This document shows positions 8,595-17,283 of a stretch of 54,221 nt of DNA, in pieces. The notes under the pieces were generated by a model that did no database searches, was not told where the DNA came from, and saw only the letters and a list, made by a program, of their open reading frames with translations. The stretch lies in contig CALWSF010000025.1 in assembly GCA_944384125.1 (NCBI GenBank), forward strand, positions 1 to 54,221, in the 5' to 3' direction. Position 1 is the first letter of the stretch, and each line of letters opens with the position of its first letter. This stretch comes from an uncultured Lachnospiraceae bacterium. Lineage in GTDB: Bacteria; Bacillota; Clostridia; Lachnospirales; Lachnospiraceae. The position numbers were made by a program, and so were the translations under genes.

Positions 8595-9400
8595 CTGAAT
8601 ATCCCCCCTGTCGCCGTAAACCAGATACGCATGGCAGCTCCGACCCCTACTGCAATACAGCCGGCTGTAAGAAACGCGTCCACCAGACGGATAAGCCCCG
8701 AAAGGTAATCATTTTCAAGGAAATTCCTTACCGAATTGGTAAGAGGTATTCCGGGCGCCAGAGGAAACACGGCACCTATCATAATGCGGTCCAGACTGTC
8801 TCCCATACCCACGCTGTACATGGCACAGCAGAACATTGCAACCACAAGACTGGCCAGAATATTGCGCATAATTCTGGACACAGAAATCCGCGGAGCCGCA
8901 TAAATCAGAAACAGATTGAGAACAACTCCTGCCAGAAATGCAGTAAATGCATCAAAAAAACTTCCCATAAACAGATAACAGAAGCTGGCGCTTCCAATGC
9001 CGGAGGCAAAAATTTTTGTCATATTGCCGGCAGCCTCCATCTTCTCAATCCGGTCAAGCTCCGCCCTTATTTCATACGGACCGCATTTCCCGGCCGCTAT
9101 TCTTCTTGACAGATGATTTAATTCATCCACACGGCACAGAACAATCGGTGCCAGCCGGACATAGCAGATTCGGCTGGAATAAAACCGGCCGTCTATAATC
9201 GCCGTAGAAAATATTCCATTGGCTATTACATAAGCATTAAATCCCTCCAGTCTAAGCACCCTGGCCGCATACTGCATCGCTTCATTTGCACGAAATATCT
9301 CTCCCCCGTTTATCAGAATATCGTTCCCAAGCCTTGTTACCAGGTTAAATCGTTCCATCTGTGAACACTCTTCAATGGATCTGCGAACTTCTTCATTCAT
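8591..9400 (-). CDS. Threonine/serine exporter, large subunit (ThrE N-terminal half, DUF1212)
   Basis: A 269-residue protein with a soluble N-terminal half (about residues 1-115) and five membrane segments after it, the standard layout of the DUF1212/ThrE domain. Blocks such as EIFRANEAMQYAARVLRL and PLAPGIPLTNSVRNFLENDYLSG are typical; the latter is the conserved PG-containing loop. GGGAGAA precedes the ATG. It forms a two-gene operon with the small subunit and is divergent from the XRE-cupin regulator; the 238-base gap could hold shared control, but no clear minus-strand promoter was found there. Confidence 0.85.
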   Translation of the reverse strand: MNEEVRRSIEECSQMERFNLVTRLGNDILINGGEIFRANEAMQYAARVLRLEGFNAYVIANGIFSTAIIDGRFYSSRICYVRLAPIVLCRVDELNHLSRRIAAGKCGPYEIRAELDRIEKMEAAGNMTKIFASGIGSASFCYLFMGSFFDAFTAFLAGVVLNLFLIYAAPRISVSRIMRNILASLVVAMFCCAMYSVGMGDSLDRIMIGAVFPLAPGIPLTNSVRNFLENDYLSGLIRLVDAFLTAGCIAVGVGAAMRIWFTATGGIFR

Positions 9401-9551
9401 TTCTATTCTCCCACATTTGCAGCGGACTGCTCTGCACCTTCCTGTATTCCCCCATATTTTCAGATAAAAGCAGCATAAAAATCCGCTTCTCCTGAAAACC
9501 TTCCCGTTTTTTCATAAAAAAATTTAACTGAGATGAAATCTGCGCCTTTTA

Positions 9552-9580
9552 TTGACGTTTTTGCCGAAATCCTGTATCAT
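9552..9580 (+). promoter_or_regulatory. Sigma-A promoter of the XRE-cupin regulator gene
   Basis: TTGACG (9552-9557) and TATCAT (9575-9580) are separated by 17 bases and lie about 60 bases upstream of the chosen start codon. This is a near-consensus vegetative promoter and also argues against a longer reading frame beginning at 9552. Confidence 0.65.
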
Positions 9581-9638
9581 TGTAACAGAAAAAAATATAC
9601 AAAAACTACATAATGAACATGTAAAGGGGATTTTATCT

Positions 9639-10229
9639 ATGGATCACAATGTTACTATCGGCGCTAAGGTCAAAGCATTCCGAACCGCCAAAAAATATAC
9701 ACTGAAACAGCTGAGTGAGGAATCAGGTCTTTCCATCGGCTTTCTCTCTCAGCTTGAGCGGGGCCTGTCCTCCATCGCCATTGACTCACTTGCCAAGCTG
9801 GCTGATATTCTGGGCGTCAGTCTGTCCGCTTTTTTTGACTCAAACTCCGAACCGGAAAAATCTCCGGTCAACCGCAGCTTTTCGATGTATTGTTCTCAGA
9901 TAAATCCCCAGATTATTCAATATCTCGTAAATGGAAATGCGCAGAACTTTGCATGCCTTCCCCGCATATTCCATCTGATGCCCTCCGCCCATACAAGCAA
10001 TGATCGTCTGGAAATGAACCGCCATGACGGAGAAGAATTCATCTATGTACTGGAAGGCATCCTGACCGTCTATCTTGACGGCTGTGAGTACTGTCTGAAT
10101 CCCGGTGACAGTATTCAGATTCACTCTCAGACCCCGCATGACTGGGTCAATAACACAAACCGGGTAGTCAAGATTCTCACGGTTCACACTCCAAATCCGT
10201 TTATTCACGGCAATGAAGTTGTATTCTGA
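9639..10229 (+). CDS. XRE-family regulator with C-terminal cupin
   Basis: A 196-residue DNA-binding protein: an XRE helix-turn-helix at about residues 8-62 (LKQLSEESGLSIGFLSQLERG) and a cupin_2 barrel at about 120-190 (HDGEEFIYVLEG, LNPGDSIQIHSQTPHDW). Such proteins sense a small ligand in the cupin, often in amino acid, polyamine or organic acid metabolism. The start is ATG 9639 with AAAGGGGA upstream; a longer frame from 9552 would start within the promoter. It is the only plus-strand gene here, with the amidohydrolase convergent to it and the ThrE pair divergent, so either could be its target. Target and ligand are inference. Confidence 0.85.
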   Translation: MDHNVTIGAKVKAFRTAKKYTLKQLSEESGLSIGFLSQLERGLSSIAIDSLAKLADILGVSLSAFFDSNSEPEKSPVNRSFSMYCSQINPQIIQYLVNGNAQNFACLPRIFHLMPSAHTSNDRLEMNRHDGEEFIYVLEGILTVYLDGCEYCLNPGDSIQIHSQTPHDWVNNTNRVVKILTVHTPNPFIHGNEVVF

Positions 10230-10235
10230 CATTGT

Positions 10236-10272
10236 GCTTCTGTCCCGCCTTACACGGGACAGAAGCTTATTT
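10236..10272 (+). terminator. Rho-independent terminator after the XRE-cupin gene
   Basis: A perfect 12-base-pair stem (GCTTCTGTCCCG at 10236-10247 and its complement at 10255-10266) with a 7-base loop is followed by TTATTTTTATTT on the plus strand. It lies between two convergent genes; the minus-strand side lacks a T tract, so it mainly serves the plus-strand gene. Confidence 0.85.
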
Positions 10273-11472
10273 TTATTTACTGAAAACAGTCTCTCCCGCC
10301 AGAAATACTTCTATTACCTGATCAAGAGCCTTTATATCCCTGGCTGCATTTCCCTCTACCACAAGAATATCGCCCTCCAGGCCCGGAGCCAGACTTCCCG
10401 TCTCCTTTTCTTTGCCCAGAACTTCAGCCGCATTGAGTGTCGCAGTGCGGATTGCCTGCAGCGGCGTAATGCCATACTCCACCATGTATGCCAGCTCCTG
10501 ATGAATCGGAAGTGGCGGCGCACCATAGAGAACCATATCACTTCCCGCCAGAACCTTAACTCCTGTGTCATAAATCTTCTTAAAATTATCTCTGTATGCC
10601 CTGTATGCCGGCTCAAAGAAAGCCTGATCCCTGACTGCCCGTGCCGCAATGGGATTTGAGGTGTCTCCCCCCTCATCTATCAGCTTTTTTGTCTCCTGAT
10701 ATAAGTATGTATACGCTGTTATGGTGGGAACCCACGCAATTCCCTTCCGGGCCATCTGCCTGCCCTGCTCCACGGTCATGAAAGTTCCGTGCTCAATGGT
10801 ATCAAATCCCGCATCAATACACATCTGAATAGAAGGCTGTGTTCCGGCATGCACAGCTGTCTTGTAACCCCTTCTGTGACTCTCATCCACAGCCGCGTCA
10901 AGCTCCTCCTGAGTAAACTCCGGAATATCTCCCCGGTTGCTGGTCAGAATCTTAACCCAGTCCGCTCCTCCCCGAAGCTGACGGCGAATAGCCTTTCTTA
11001 CCTCCCAGGGTCCGTCAGCTTCCTCAATTCCGTCCTCATGACCATGCCCGCCTGTCATACAGATCCCCGCATCCGCATGAGTAATACGCGGAACTCGCAC
11101 ATACCCCTTTTCTCCGGCCAGACGGAGCTGCTTCAGAAGATTATGGGGAGAAGAGAGATCCCGTATGGATGTAATTCCCAGCTGAAGAGAATACGCCGCC
11201 TGCTGAAGCGCATAAAATGCTATCATATAATCATCATAATTTTCCCTGTCCGGCTGACTGTAATAATACCCGAAATGAACATGCATATCGAAAAGTCCCG
11301 GCAGAATCGTCGCCTCTTTGTAATCTCTGACCGTTTCCTGCGGGTACAGCATGTCCGCCTCTGTCTGACTGCCAATCCACTCAATTTTTCCTTTTCTGTC
11401 CAGACGCAGGGCAGCATCTTCCATACATGTTTCCCCGTCGCCTGTAATCAGGTTTTTTGCCTTAAGCAGCAT
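10273..11472 (-). CDS. Metal-dependent amidohydrolase (imidazolonepropionase/prolidase-like)
   Basis: A 399-residue amidohydrolase-superfamily enzyme with an N-terminal beta-sandwich piece and a TIM-barrel. Metal ligands are visible in order: HVHFG near residue 64, WVKILTS (the carboxylated Lys position), HAG, EHGTFM and AGSDMVLYG. The overall pattern with GGHGHE resembles imidazolonepropionase-like and Xaa-Pro dipeptidase-like amidohydrolases, which hydrolyse cyclic amides or N-acyl or dipeptide bonds. No signal peptide. It is convergent to the XRE-cupin regulator and separated from leuA by a terminator, so it is probably a single-gene unit. Exact substrate unknown. Confidence 0.8.
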   Translation of the reverse strand: MLLKAKNLITGDGETCMEDAALRLDRKGKIEWIGSQTEADMLYPQETVRDYKEATILPGLFDMHVHFGYYYSQPDRENYDDYMIAFYALQQAAYSLQLGITSIRDLSSPHNLLKQLRLAGEKGYVRVPRITHADAGICMTGGHGHEDGIEEADGPWEVRKAIRRQLRGGADWVKILTSNRGDIPEFTQEELDAAVDESHRRGYKTAVHAGTQPSIQMCIDAGFDTIEHGTFMTVEQGRQMARKGIAWVPTITAYTYLYQETKKLIDEGGDTSNPIAARAVRDQAFFEPAYRAYRDNFKKIYDTGVKVLAGSDMVLYGAPPLPIHQELAYMVEYGITPLQAIRTATLNAAEVLGKEKETGSLAPGLEGDILVVEGNAARDIKALDQVIEVFLAGETVFSK

Positions 11473-11578
11473 CCGAAAATCCTCCTCTCATTCTGATCCT
11501 TCCTGCACGTCTGCTTCTCTTTCCCATTATAGTAAAACTTACAGAAAATGTAAATGACGCGAAAATCCATAACAGCAC

Positions 11579-11649
11579 AAAAAACCCGGTAAAGAAGGAA
11601 TCCCCGGCGGCTTTCATATGCCGTCTGTGAAACTCCGTTCTTTACCGGG
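11579..11649 (-). terminator. leuA: Terminator downstream of leuA, with a long structured loop
   Basis: On the minus strand CCCGGTAAAGAA (11638-11649) pairs with TTCTTTACCGGG (11585-11596), a perfect 12-base-pair stem followed by T6. The enclosed 41 bases themselves contain short complementary pieces (CGGC/GCCG), so the terminator is branched rather than a simple hairpin. It ends the leuA transcript. Confidence 0.8.
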
Positions 11650-11694
11650 CCATGTGGCTATTGAATTTTTATCACACCAAAAGTGCAGTGCTGC

Positions 11695-13362
11695 TTAGTA
11701 AAAAAGACGGTTTACCGCACTGAAAATTCCCCGGATGGAAGCTCTTGTAATGTTCGAGCTGATTCCAACACCGTAAGTTACCTCGCCTGTCTCCACATTC
11801 ATCAGATGGATGTAAGATGCAGCCTGTGCTCCTGAACCGGCTCTGAGAGCGTGCTCCGTATAATCCAGAACACGGATCTGAATTCCCAGGGCGTCCTCCA
11901 GTGCTCTCTGAATTGCATCAATGGGGCCATTTCCCACACCTTCCACATTGCGTTCAACACCGTGATCCGTAAATGTCAGATGCGCAACCGTTGCAAAGGC
12001 TCCGCCCTCATATTCTTTATCTGTAATCTGACATTTTCTGAAATGCATCGGCTCCTTGCGATCCAGATAGTTTGCACGGAACTCATCCATAATTCTCTCA
12101 GGCGCAACCTCTCCCTGGCTTTCGGCAATCTTCTGAATCACATCTGCGAACTCCTTGTGCATGCCCTTCGGCAGACGGAATCCATAGAATGTATCCATGA
12201 CGAATGCTACGCCGCCTTTTCCGGACTGGCTGTTGATACGTACAACCGGCTCGTACTCCCGTCCGATATCGCTGGGATCGATCGGCAGATACGGAACCTC
12301 CCAGATTCCGTCCGTTCTCTTCTGCAGAGCCTGCATTCCTTTGTTGATCGCGTCCTGATGGGAACCTGAGAACGCAGTAAATACAAGCTTTCCGGCATAC
12401 GGATGTCTGGGATCTACCTCCATCTTCGTACAGCGCTCGCAGACCTCCACAATCTCCTTGACGTTTTCAATTTCAAGTTCCGGATTGATTCCCTGAGAAA
12501 ACATATTGTATGCAATATTCAGAATATCGACATTTCCTGTTCTCTCTCCATTGCCGAGAAGAGTTCCCTCCACTCGCTCTGCACCGGCTAAAAGTGCCAG
12601 CTCTGTTGCTGCAATACCCGTTCCCCTGTCATTGTGGGGATGAATGCTCAAAACAATGCTGTCACGGTTCTTGAAATGCTTGTTCATCCATTCAATCTGA
12701 TCTGCATACACATTGGGAGTCGTCATTTCCACCGTTGCCGGAAGATTAATAATGATCTTGTTGTCCGGTGTGGCTCCCCATTCCTCCTGCACTGCCGTGC
12801 AGATATCCAGAGCGAAATCCAGCTCCGTACCGGTAAAGCTCTCCGGAGAATACTCAAGGATAACCTCTCCGTCATGATCCCTCATATATTTTTTTACCAT
12901 TCTCGTTCCATCAATGGCAATCTGCTTTATTTCCTCACGATTGGCGTGGAAAACCACATCCCTCTGAAGCGTGGATGTAGAATTGTAAATATGGACAATC
13001 GCTTTCTTAATTCCCTTAATGGAATCAAAAGTACGTTTGATCAGGTGCTCTCTGCACTGTGTCAGAACCTGAACAACCACATCATCCGGAATCAGCTTGC
13101 GCTCAACCAGCTGGCGCAGAAAATCAAACTCTATCTGAGAGGCCGCCGGGAATCCAATCTCAATCTCCTTGAAGCCCAGCTTGATAAGAAGATTGAACAT
13201 CTCTATCTTTTCCTCAACTACCATCGGCTCCACAAGAGCCTGGTTTCCATCGCGCAGATCCACACTGCACCAGATGGGCGCCTTCTGAATTTCCTTATTT
13301 GGCCACTCGCGCTCCGGATAATTTACAACAGGTACTCTTTTATATTTTTTATAATTCAGCAT
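11695..13362 (-). CDS. leuA: 2-isopropylmalate synthase, long (type 2) form
   Basis: Condenses acetyl-CoA with 2-oxoisovalerate, the first committed step of leucine biosynthesis. The catalytic barrel shows WCSVDLRDGNQAL, HPHNDRGTG (metal histidines) and LLGNGERTGNVDI; the C-terminal leucine-binding regulatory domain begins near residue 420. At 555 residues it matches the longer LeuA2 group rather than the roughly 510-residue LeuA1 group. The start is ATG 13362 with GGAGGAG upstream. A strong promoter at 13594-13622 leaves about 225 bases of leader. It stands alone rather than with leuBCD, so its control is probably by leader and by leucine feedback. Confidence 0.95.
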   Translation of the reverse strand: MLNYKKYKRVPVVNYPEREWPNKEIQKAPIWCSVDLRDGNQALVEPMVVEEKIEMFNLLIKLGFKEIEIGFPAASQIEFDFLRQLVERKLIPDDVVVQVLTQCREHLIKRTFDSIKGIKKAIVHIYNSTSTLQRDVVFHANREEIKQIAIDGTRMVKKYMRDHDGEVILEYSPESFTGTELDFALDICTAVQEEWGATPDNKIIINLPATVEMTTPNVYADQIEWMNKHFKNRDSIVLSIHPHNDRGTGIAATELALLAGAERVEGTLLGNGERTGNVDILNIAYNMFSQGINPELEIENVKEIVEVCERCTKMEVDPRHPYAGKLVFTAFSGSHQDAINKGMQALQKRTDGIWEVPYLPIDPSDIGREYEPVVRINSQSGKGGVAFVMDTFYGFRLPKGMHKEFADVIQKIAESQGEVAPERIMDEFRANYLDRKEPMHFRKCQITDKEYEGGAFATVAHLTFTDHGVERNVEGVGNGPIDAIQRALEDALGIQIRVLDYTEHALRAGSGAQAASYIHLMNVETGEVTYGVGISSNITRASIRGIFSAVNRLFY

Positions 13363-13474
13363 ATTCTTCTCCTCCAAAAAAACTCAAATCAATTCGTTTC
13401 CGTCATACTGCGCCCATATCCATCCAGGCTTTGGAGTCGATAAATCACGCCGTAATTTTTTACTATAAATAAAA

Positions 13475-13552
13475 TTACCGATTCAGGTCTAACCCCATAC
13501 ACATCATCTCTTTTCTGAAGCTCTGTTTCTTCACAGCCGGCTCCGCTTTCAT
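13475..13552 (-). other. Possible leader peptide in the leuA 5' region
   Basis: Within the leuA leader a 25-codon open frame starts at ATG 13552 and ends in ...MCMGLDLNR and TAA, with two Leu codons close to the stop. Directly after it lies an AT-rich hairpin (GTAATTTT pairing with AAAATTAC). No T-box motif or strong ribosome binding site is present. A leader-peptide attenuator is possible but unproven; the Leu content is low for a classic one. Confidence 0.3.
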
Positions 13553-13593
13553 TTTACTGAAATACAGCCGGACTGCTCTCTGTCAACGTGAAC

Positions 13594-13622
13594 ATTATAC
13601 CATCGCGCTTCCCGGATATCAA
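13594..13622 (-). promoter_or_regulatory. Strong sigma-A promoter of leuA
   Basis: TTGATA (13617-13622) and a consensus TATAAT (13594-13599), separated by 17 bases on the minus strand. The predicted transcript start near 13587 gives a leader of roughly 225 bases before leuA. It lies just downstream of the MATE gene stop. Confidence 0.75.
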
Positions 13623-13676
13623 GCAAAAACTGGATCCCAGCGGCCTCTGCACTCCCGCGGCTGCGCTGTATCTGCT

Positions 13677-15017
13677 TCAGACAACTTTGTGGCGCAGCCA
13701 TCGCTTACTGGCAAATCTCCATGTAAATGCCCCGGCCCGTATCGTCCAGTCTGCAAACATTCCAATCCATACTGCCATTGGTCCCATCGAAAATGCATGA
13801 CACAGATAAATGCACAGACTTACCCGGCATGCCCACATAGTAACACAGGAAAGAACCATGGAAAAGCGAACATCCCCCGCCGCACGCATGCCGTATGCAG
13901 GGACAAAAGAGAGAGACCACACTATCGGCTTAATTACTGTAATCCACCCTATCATATAGAGACACAGCTGTGCGCTTTCCTTCTCCATTCCCGCCAGTCC
14001 CGTAACGGGTTCTGCCGCCAGATATACCAGAATACAGCTGGCTGTAACCGCAGCTTCCGCCAGAATAGTCAGCTTTTTTATATAATATGAAGCTTCATCC
14101 TTTCTTCCGGCGCCCAGGCACTGTCCCACGACTGTCATCATTCCGATTCCGATCCCCATACCCGCTATTCCGTTTAAGTTTTCCATGATATTCGTCATGG
14201 CCTGAGCAGCTATGGCAGCAGTTCCCATAGTTGAAACAGTGGACTGTATTGCAAGCTTTCCAAACTGAAACATTGCATTTTCAATACCATTTGGAATGCC
14301 CAGAGCCAGAATCCGTTTTATTCGCCTTCCGTCCGGCCGAATCTTCAGATAGTCCCTTACCACAAGAAACTGGCTGCGCTCCCGGAGAAAAATCAAAACT
14401 GCCGCTGCCGAAAGCACTCTGGAAAATAATGTAGCCAGCGCCGCCCCGGCAACTCCAAGATGAAATCCCCATATAAGAACAGCATTTCCTGCAATATTAA
14501 GGCAATTTGAAACAACAGCGATTGCCATGGGAAGACGCGTATTCCCCTGCGCACGGTAAATCGAAGAACCGGCATCGTAGAGAGCAATAAAAGGAAACGA
14601 AAGCGCCGTATAGAAAAAATAAATATTTGCCGCCTCCATCACATCCGGTTCCACGCTGCCAAAAATCAGGGACAGCAGCGGTCTGCGCAGGGCAAGACAA
14701 AAAATCATAACTGCAGAGGAAATAGCAGCCACAATAAATGTCAGCTGCCGCGCCGCTTCATTGGCATTTTCTCTGTCTCCCTGTCCGATATACTGGGAAC
14801 AGATGATTGTTCCTCCGGCTGCCAGTGCATAAAAAGCCTGAATAACCAGTATATTAATGGCATCCACCAGAGACACGGCTGATATCGCCGCGGAACCCAC
14901 ATTGCTTACCATCATACTGTCCGCTGTTCCCATAAGAGAATTTAAAAGCTGCTCCACAATCAGCGGTGTCAGAAGACGGCGCAGTTCTTTGTTGCTGAAC
15001 ATATGTGTTTTCGTCAT
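13677..15017 (-). CDS. MATE-family multidrug/toxin efflux transporter
   Basis: A 446-residue, 12-segment MATE protein in the MatE-MatE arrangement. The N-half carries LIVEQLLNSLMGTADSMMVSNVG (the usual opening helix) and the C-half MTNIMENLNGIAGMGIGIGMMTVVGQCLGAG, the second repeat of the same helix pattern. It exports cationic or drug-like compounds using a sodium or proton gradient. GCGGGGGAA precedes the ATG. It begins directly after the cstA terminator, so it may depend on read-through from cstA. Substrate not predictable. Confidence 0.9.
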   Translation of the reverse strand: MTKTHMFSNKELRRLLTPLIVEQLLNSLMGTADSMMVSNVGSAAISAVSLVDAINILVIQAFYALAAGGTIICSQYIGQGDRENANEAARQLTFIVAAISSAVMIFCLALRRPLLSLIFGSVEPDVMEAANIYFFYTALSFPFIALYDAGSSIYRAQGNTRLPMAIAVVSNCLNIAGNAVLIWGFHLGVAGAALATLFSRVLSAAAVLIFLRERSQFLVVRDYLKIRPDGRRIKRILALGIPNGIENAMFQFGKLAIQSTVSTMGTAAIAAQAMTNIMENLNGIAGMGIGIGMMTVVGQCLGAGRKDEASYYIKKLTILAEAAVTASCILVYLAAEPVTGLAGMEKESAQLCLYMIGWITVIKPIVWSLSFVPAYGMRAAGDVRFSMVLSCVTMWACRVSLCIYLCHAFSMGPMAVWIGMFADWTIRAGAFTWRFASKRWLRHKVV

Positions 15018-15030
15018 TTGTGTTCCCCCG

Positions 15031-15091
15031 CAAAAAATCAGGCGTTTCCAGACAGTCCGGCCGGCAAAGGCCGGGATTGCTGAAAACGCCT
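15031..15091 (-). terminator. Terminator after the CstA-family gene
   Basis: On the minus strand AGGCGTTT (15084-15091) pairs with AAACGCCT (15040-15047), with an internal CCGGC/GCCGG stem between, followed by a T6 run (15032-15037). It sits 30 bases downstream of the cstA stop. Confidence 0.75.
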
Positions 15092-15121
15092 TTTTCTAAA
15101 CAAAATATTTCTGCAGTATCT

Positions 15122-16834
15122 TTATGACGCTGCATGTGCGGAGCTGCCGGCAACAGCCTCTGCACTGTTATCATGACCAAACAGCCGGCGAATTCCCTGG
15201 ATTGCCACAATAACTCCCAGAATCAGCAGAAGTATTGCGAATATAAGCTGCAGAGTATTTCCCAGGCTGAGCCCTGTTGTCACAAAAGCGCCTCCCAGCT
15301 TCACAATCGTCATTCCCAAAGCTGTAAATGTTACCGCCATCATAAAGAACATCGGTATCCACAGCATTGCTCCCTGTCTTTTCGTCTTTTTGAGGAAAAC
15401 CGCACATGCAACCAGAGCAAGGACTGAAAGAAGCTGATTAGCTGAACCGAACAGCGGCCAGATTTCCGCATATCCTACTTTCGCCAGAAGATACGCCAGA
15501 ACCAGCGTAATTATGGTGGCAAAATATTTATTCGTCATCAGTTTAATAAATCCATTAGACTCTTTTTCCTCATCTTCCTGGAAAAATTCCTGGAAAGACA
15601 GACGGCCGACACGTGCAACTGAATCGAGAGACGTCAGCGCAAACGCTGATACCGCCAGATTAATCAGCGTAAATACCAGATTGTACGGAAGACCTGCCAC
15701 AGTCAGGAAATTGGCTATGGCACCCGCAAATATCTGAGGCTGTGTTGTGAGGCCGGCCGCCGCCGCCTCTCCGTCAGCAAAGGATGCAACCGCAATCAGA
15801 GCAATAACTGCCAGCATACTCTCCATCAGCATGGCACCAAATGATACAGGAAGCATATTCCGTTCATTCTTAATCTGCTTGGAAGCCGTACCGGAAGATA
15901 CCAGAGAGTGGAAACCGGAAACAGCACCGCAGGCAATCGTTACAAACAGAATCGGGAACAGATACTGTCCATCCACATTAAATCCATTAAACGCATTCAG
16001 ATTGCAGGACGGGTTTGAAATAAATACTCCGGCAATAGCCGCAACAATCATAAAAACAAGAAGATAGCTGTTCAGATAATCTCTCGGCTGAAGAAGGCTC
16101 CATACAGGCGTGACAGATGCAACAAGCACATACAGGAATATAATAATATGCCAGGTAGAACGCTCTATGTAAACAGGAAAAGCCAGACCTGCCGCTACAC
16201 CAACTACGAGAAGAACAATAGCAAGAACAGTATTGGCCCATTTCCCCAGTTTTCCATACTTTAAAATCATACCGAGAGCAACTGCTTCCACAATAAAAAG
16301 CATGGACGTCATTGCTACTGCTCCGTTGGCCTCAATCGTTGTTGTGACCCCGTCAACGGTCGAAAATCCATTGAACGTGCCGGCAACAACATCTGCAAAG
16401 GCTGCAACCACGAGAATACAGAAAAGCCAGCAGAATGCCAGAAAGAGTTTTTTCCCCAGCTTTCCGATATACTCCTCAATTATGTAGCCAATTGTACGGC
16501 CTTTATTTTTCACAGATGCATACATGGACGCAAAATCCTGTACGGCTCCGAAAAATACTCCGCCGATCAGAATCCACAAAAGAACCGGCAGCCATCCGAA
16601 AATAGCAGCCTGAATTGGTCCGTTAATCGGACCGGCACCTGCAATTGAAGCAAACTGATGTCCGAACACCACATTTGTGTCTGCCGGAACATAATCCACT
16701 CCGTCCTCCATCTCATAAGCAGGTGTTTTTGCCTTGGGGTCAATTCCCCATTTCCGTTCCAGGTAACGTCCGTAAATCAGATACGCACCGCCCAGAACGA
16801 CTAATGCAATTACCATCATCAAAATTCCACTCAT
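15122..16834 (-). CDS. cstA: CstA-family transporter (carbon starvation protein A)
   Basis: A 570-residue polytopic membrane protein of the CstA family; characterised members take up peptides or pyruvate. The family hallmark GHQFASIAGAGPINGP is near residue 59, followed by about 15 hydrophobic segments and the conserved HSLVSSGTASKQI block near 305. AGAGGGAA precedes ATG 16834. Unlike the usual carbon-starvation setting, the gene lies behind a T-box leader whose specifier reads as AUC, so expression should rise when uncharged tRNA-Ile accumulates. That suggests it serves amino acid or peptide uptake here. The family call is firm, the substrate is inference. Confidence 0.9.
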   Translation of the reverse strand: MSGILMMVIALVVLGGAYLIYGRYLERKWGIDPKAKTPAYEMEDGVDYVPADTNVVFGHQFASIAGAGPINGPIQAAIFGWLPVLLWILIGGVFFGAVQDFASMYASVKNKGRTIGYIIEEYIGKLGKKLFLAFCWLFCILVVAAFADVVAGTFNGFSTVDGVTTTIEANGAVAMTSMLFIVEAVALGMILKYGKLGKWANTVLAIVLLVVGVAAGLAFPVYIERSTWHIIIFLYVLVASVTPVWSLLQPRDYLNSYLLVFMIVAAIAGVFISNPSCNLNAFNGFNVDGQYLFPILFVTIACGAVSGFHSLVSSGTASKQIKNERNMLPVSFGAMLMESMLAVIALIAVASFADGEAAAAGLTTQPQIFAGAIANFLTVAGLPYNLVFTLINLAVSAFALTSLDSVARVGRLSFQEFFQEDEEKESNGFIKLMTNKYFATIITLVLAYLLAKVGYAEIWPLFGSANQLLSVLALVACAVFLKKTKRQGAMLWIPMFFMMAVTFTALGMTIVKLGGAFVTTGLSLGNTLQLIFAILLLILGVIVAIQGIRRLFGHDNSAEAVAGSSAHAAS

Positions 16835-16910
16835 ACATCATTTCCCTCTTTCTTTGATGTCTGTATTCCATCATAACACAGAAAAACCTGACGGCGGACT
16901 TCCGAAAAAT

Positions 16911-17190
16911 AAAAAAACTCTGCAGCGATTTCTCGCTGCAGAGACGAAATTTTTCGCGGTACCACTCTGTTTGCCGTATTCATACGGCCTCTCACTCCAC
17001 CCGCAGATCTCACTGTACCTGCCGAGCAGTCGCTTCTGTAACGGGAAGCTCCCGCCTTTCCCTACTCTTCCTTATTTCAGAAAAGGGGCTCCGGGGTGAT
17101 GTTCCGGCAGTCTTCGCACCGCCTCACACCATCCGGCGGCTCTCTGAATTGATATGGCTGTCTGACGCGTCCCCGTCTATGCCTTCTGTA
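16911..17190 (-). promoter_or_regulatory. T-box riboswitch, specifier AUC (tRNA-Ile), upstream of cstA
   Basis: On the minus strand the leader has Stem I features (AGAGAGCCGCCGGATGGTGTG, a distal-loop motif), the specifier loop GGAAC-ATC-ACCCCGGAGC with ATC at 17098-17100, and the T-box motif AGTGGTACCGCG (core 16955-16965). An 11-base-pair terminator stem with a GAAA loop follows (16918-16943), then T7 (16911-16917). The alignment of GAAx-codon-A with known T-boxes sets the reading frame of the specifier. The TGGT bulge fits a tRNA with discriminator A, as in tRNA-Ile. Uncharged tRNA-Ile would stabilise the antiterminator and allow cstA expression. The exact 5' end is approximate. Confidence 0.88.
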
Positions 17191-17201
17191 TTATTGATAA
17201 T

Positions 17202-17230
17202 GTTTTATCATTTTAAAGAGCTGATGTCAA
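17202..17230 (-). promoter_or_regulatory. Candidate promoter of the T-box/cstA transcript
   Basis: A perfect TTGACA (17225-17230) is followed 17 bases later by TAAAAC (17202-17207) on the minus strand. The -10 is weak, but no better box lies at the right distance. Confidence 0.45.
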
Positions 17231-17283
17231 TTACCATTTCCCCAAAAGTTTTTATTTTTTTTATATAATTTTTATATATTTTT

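Noticed and set aside
13381-13676. T-box or known riboswitch in the leuA leader
   Set aside because: No GGTGGNACCGCG-type motif, specifier loop or strong terminator before leuA.
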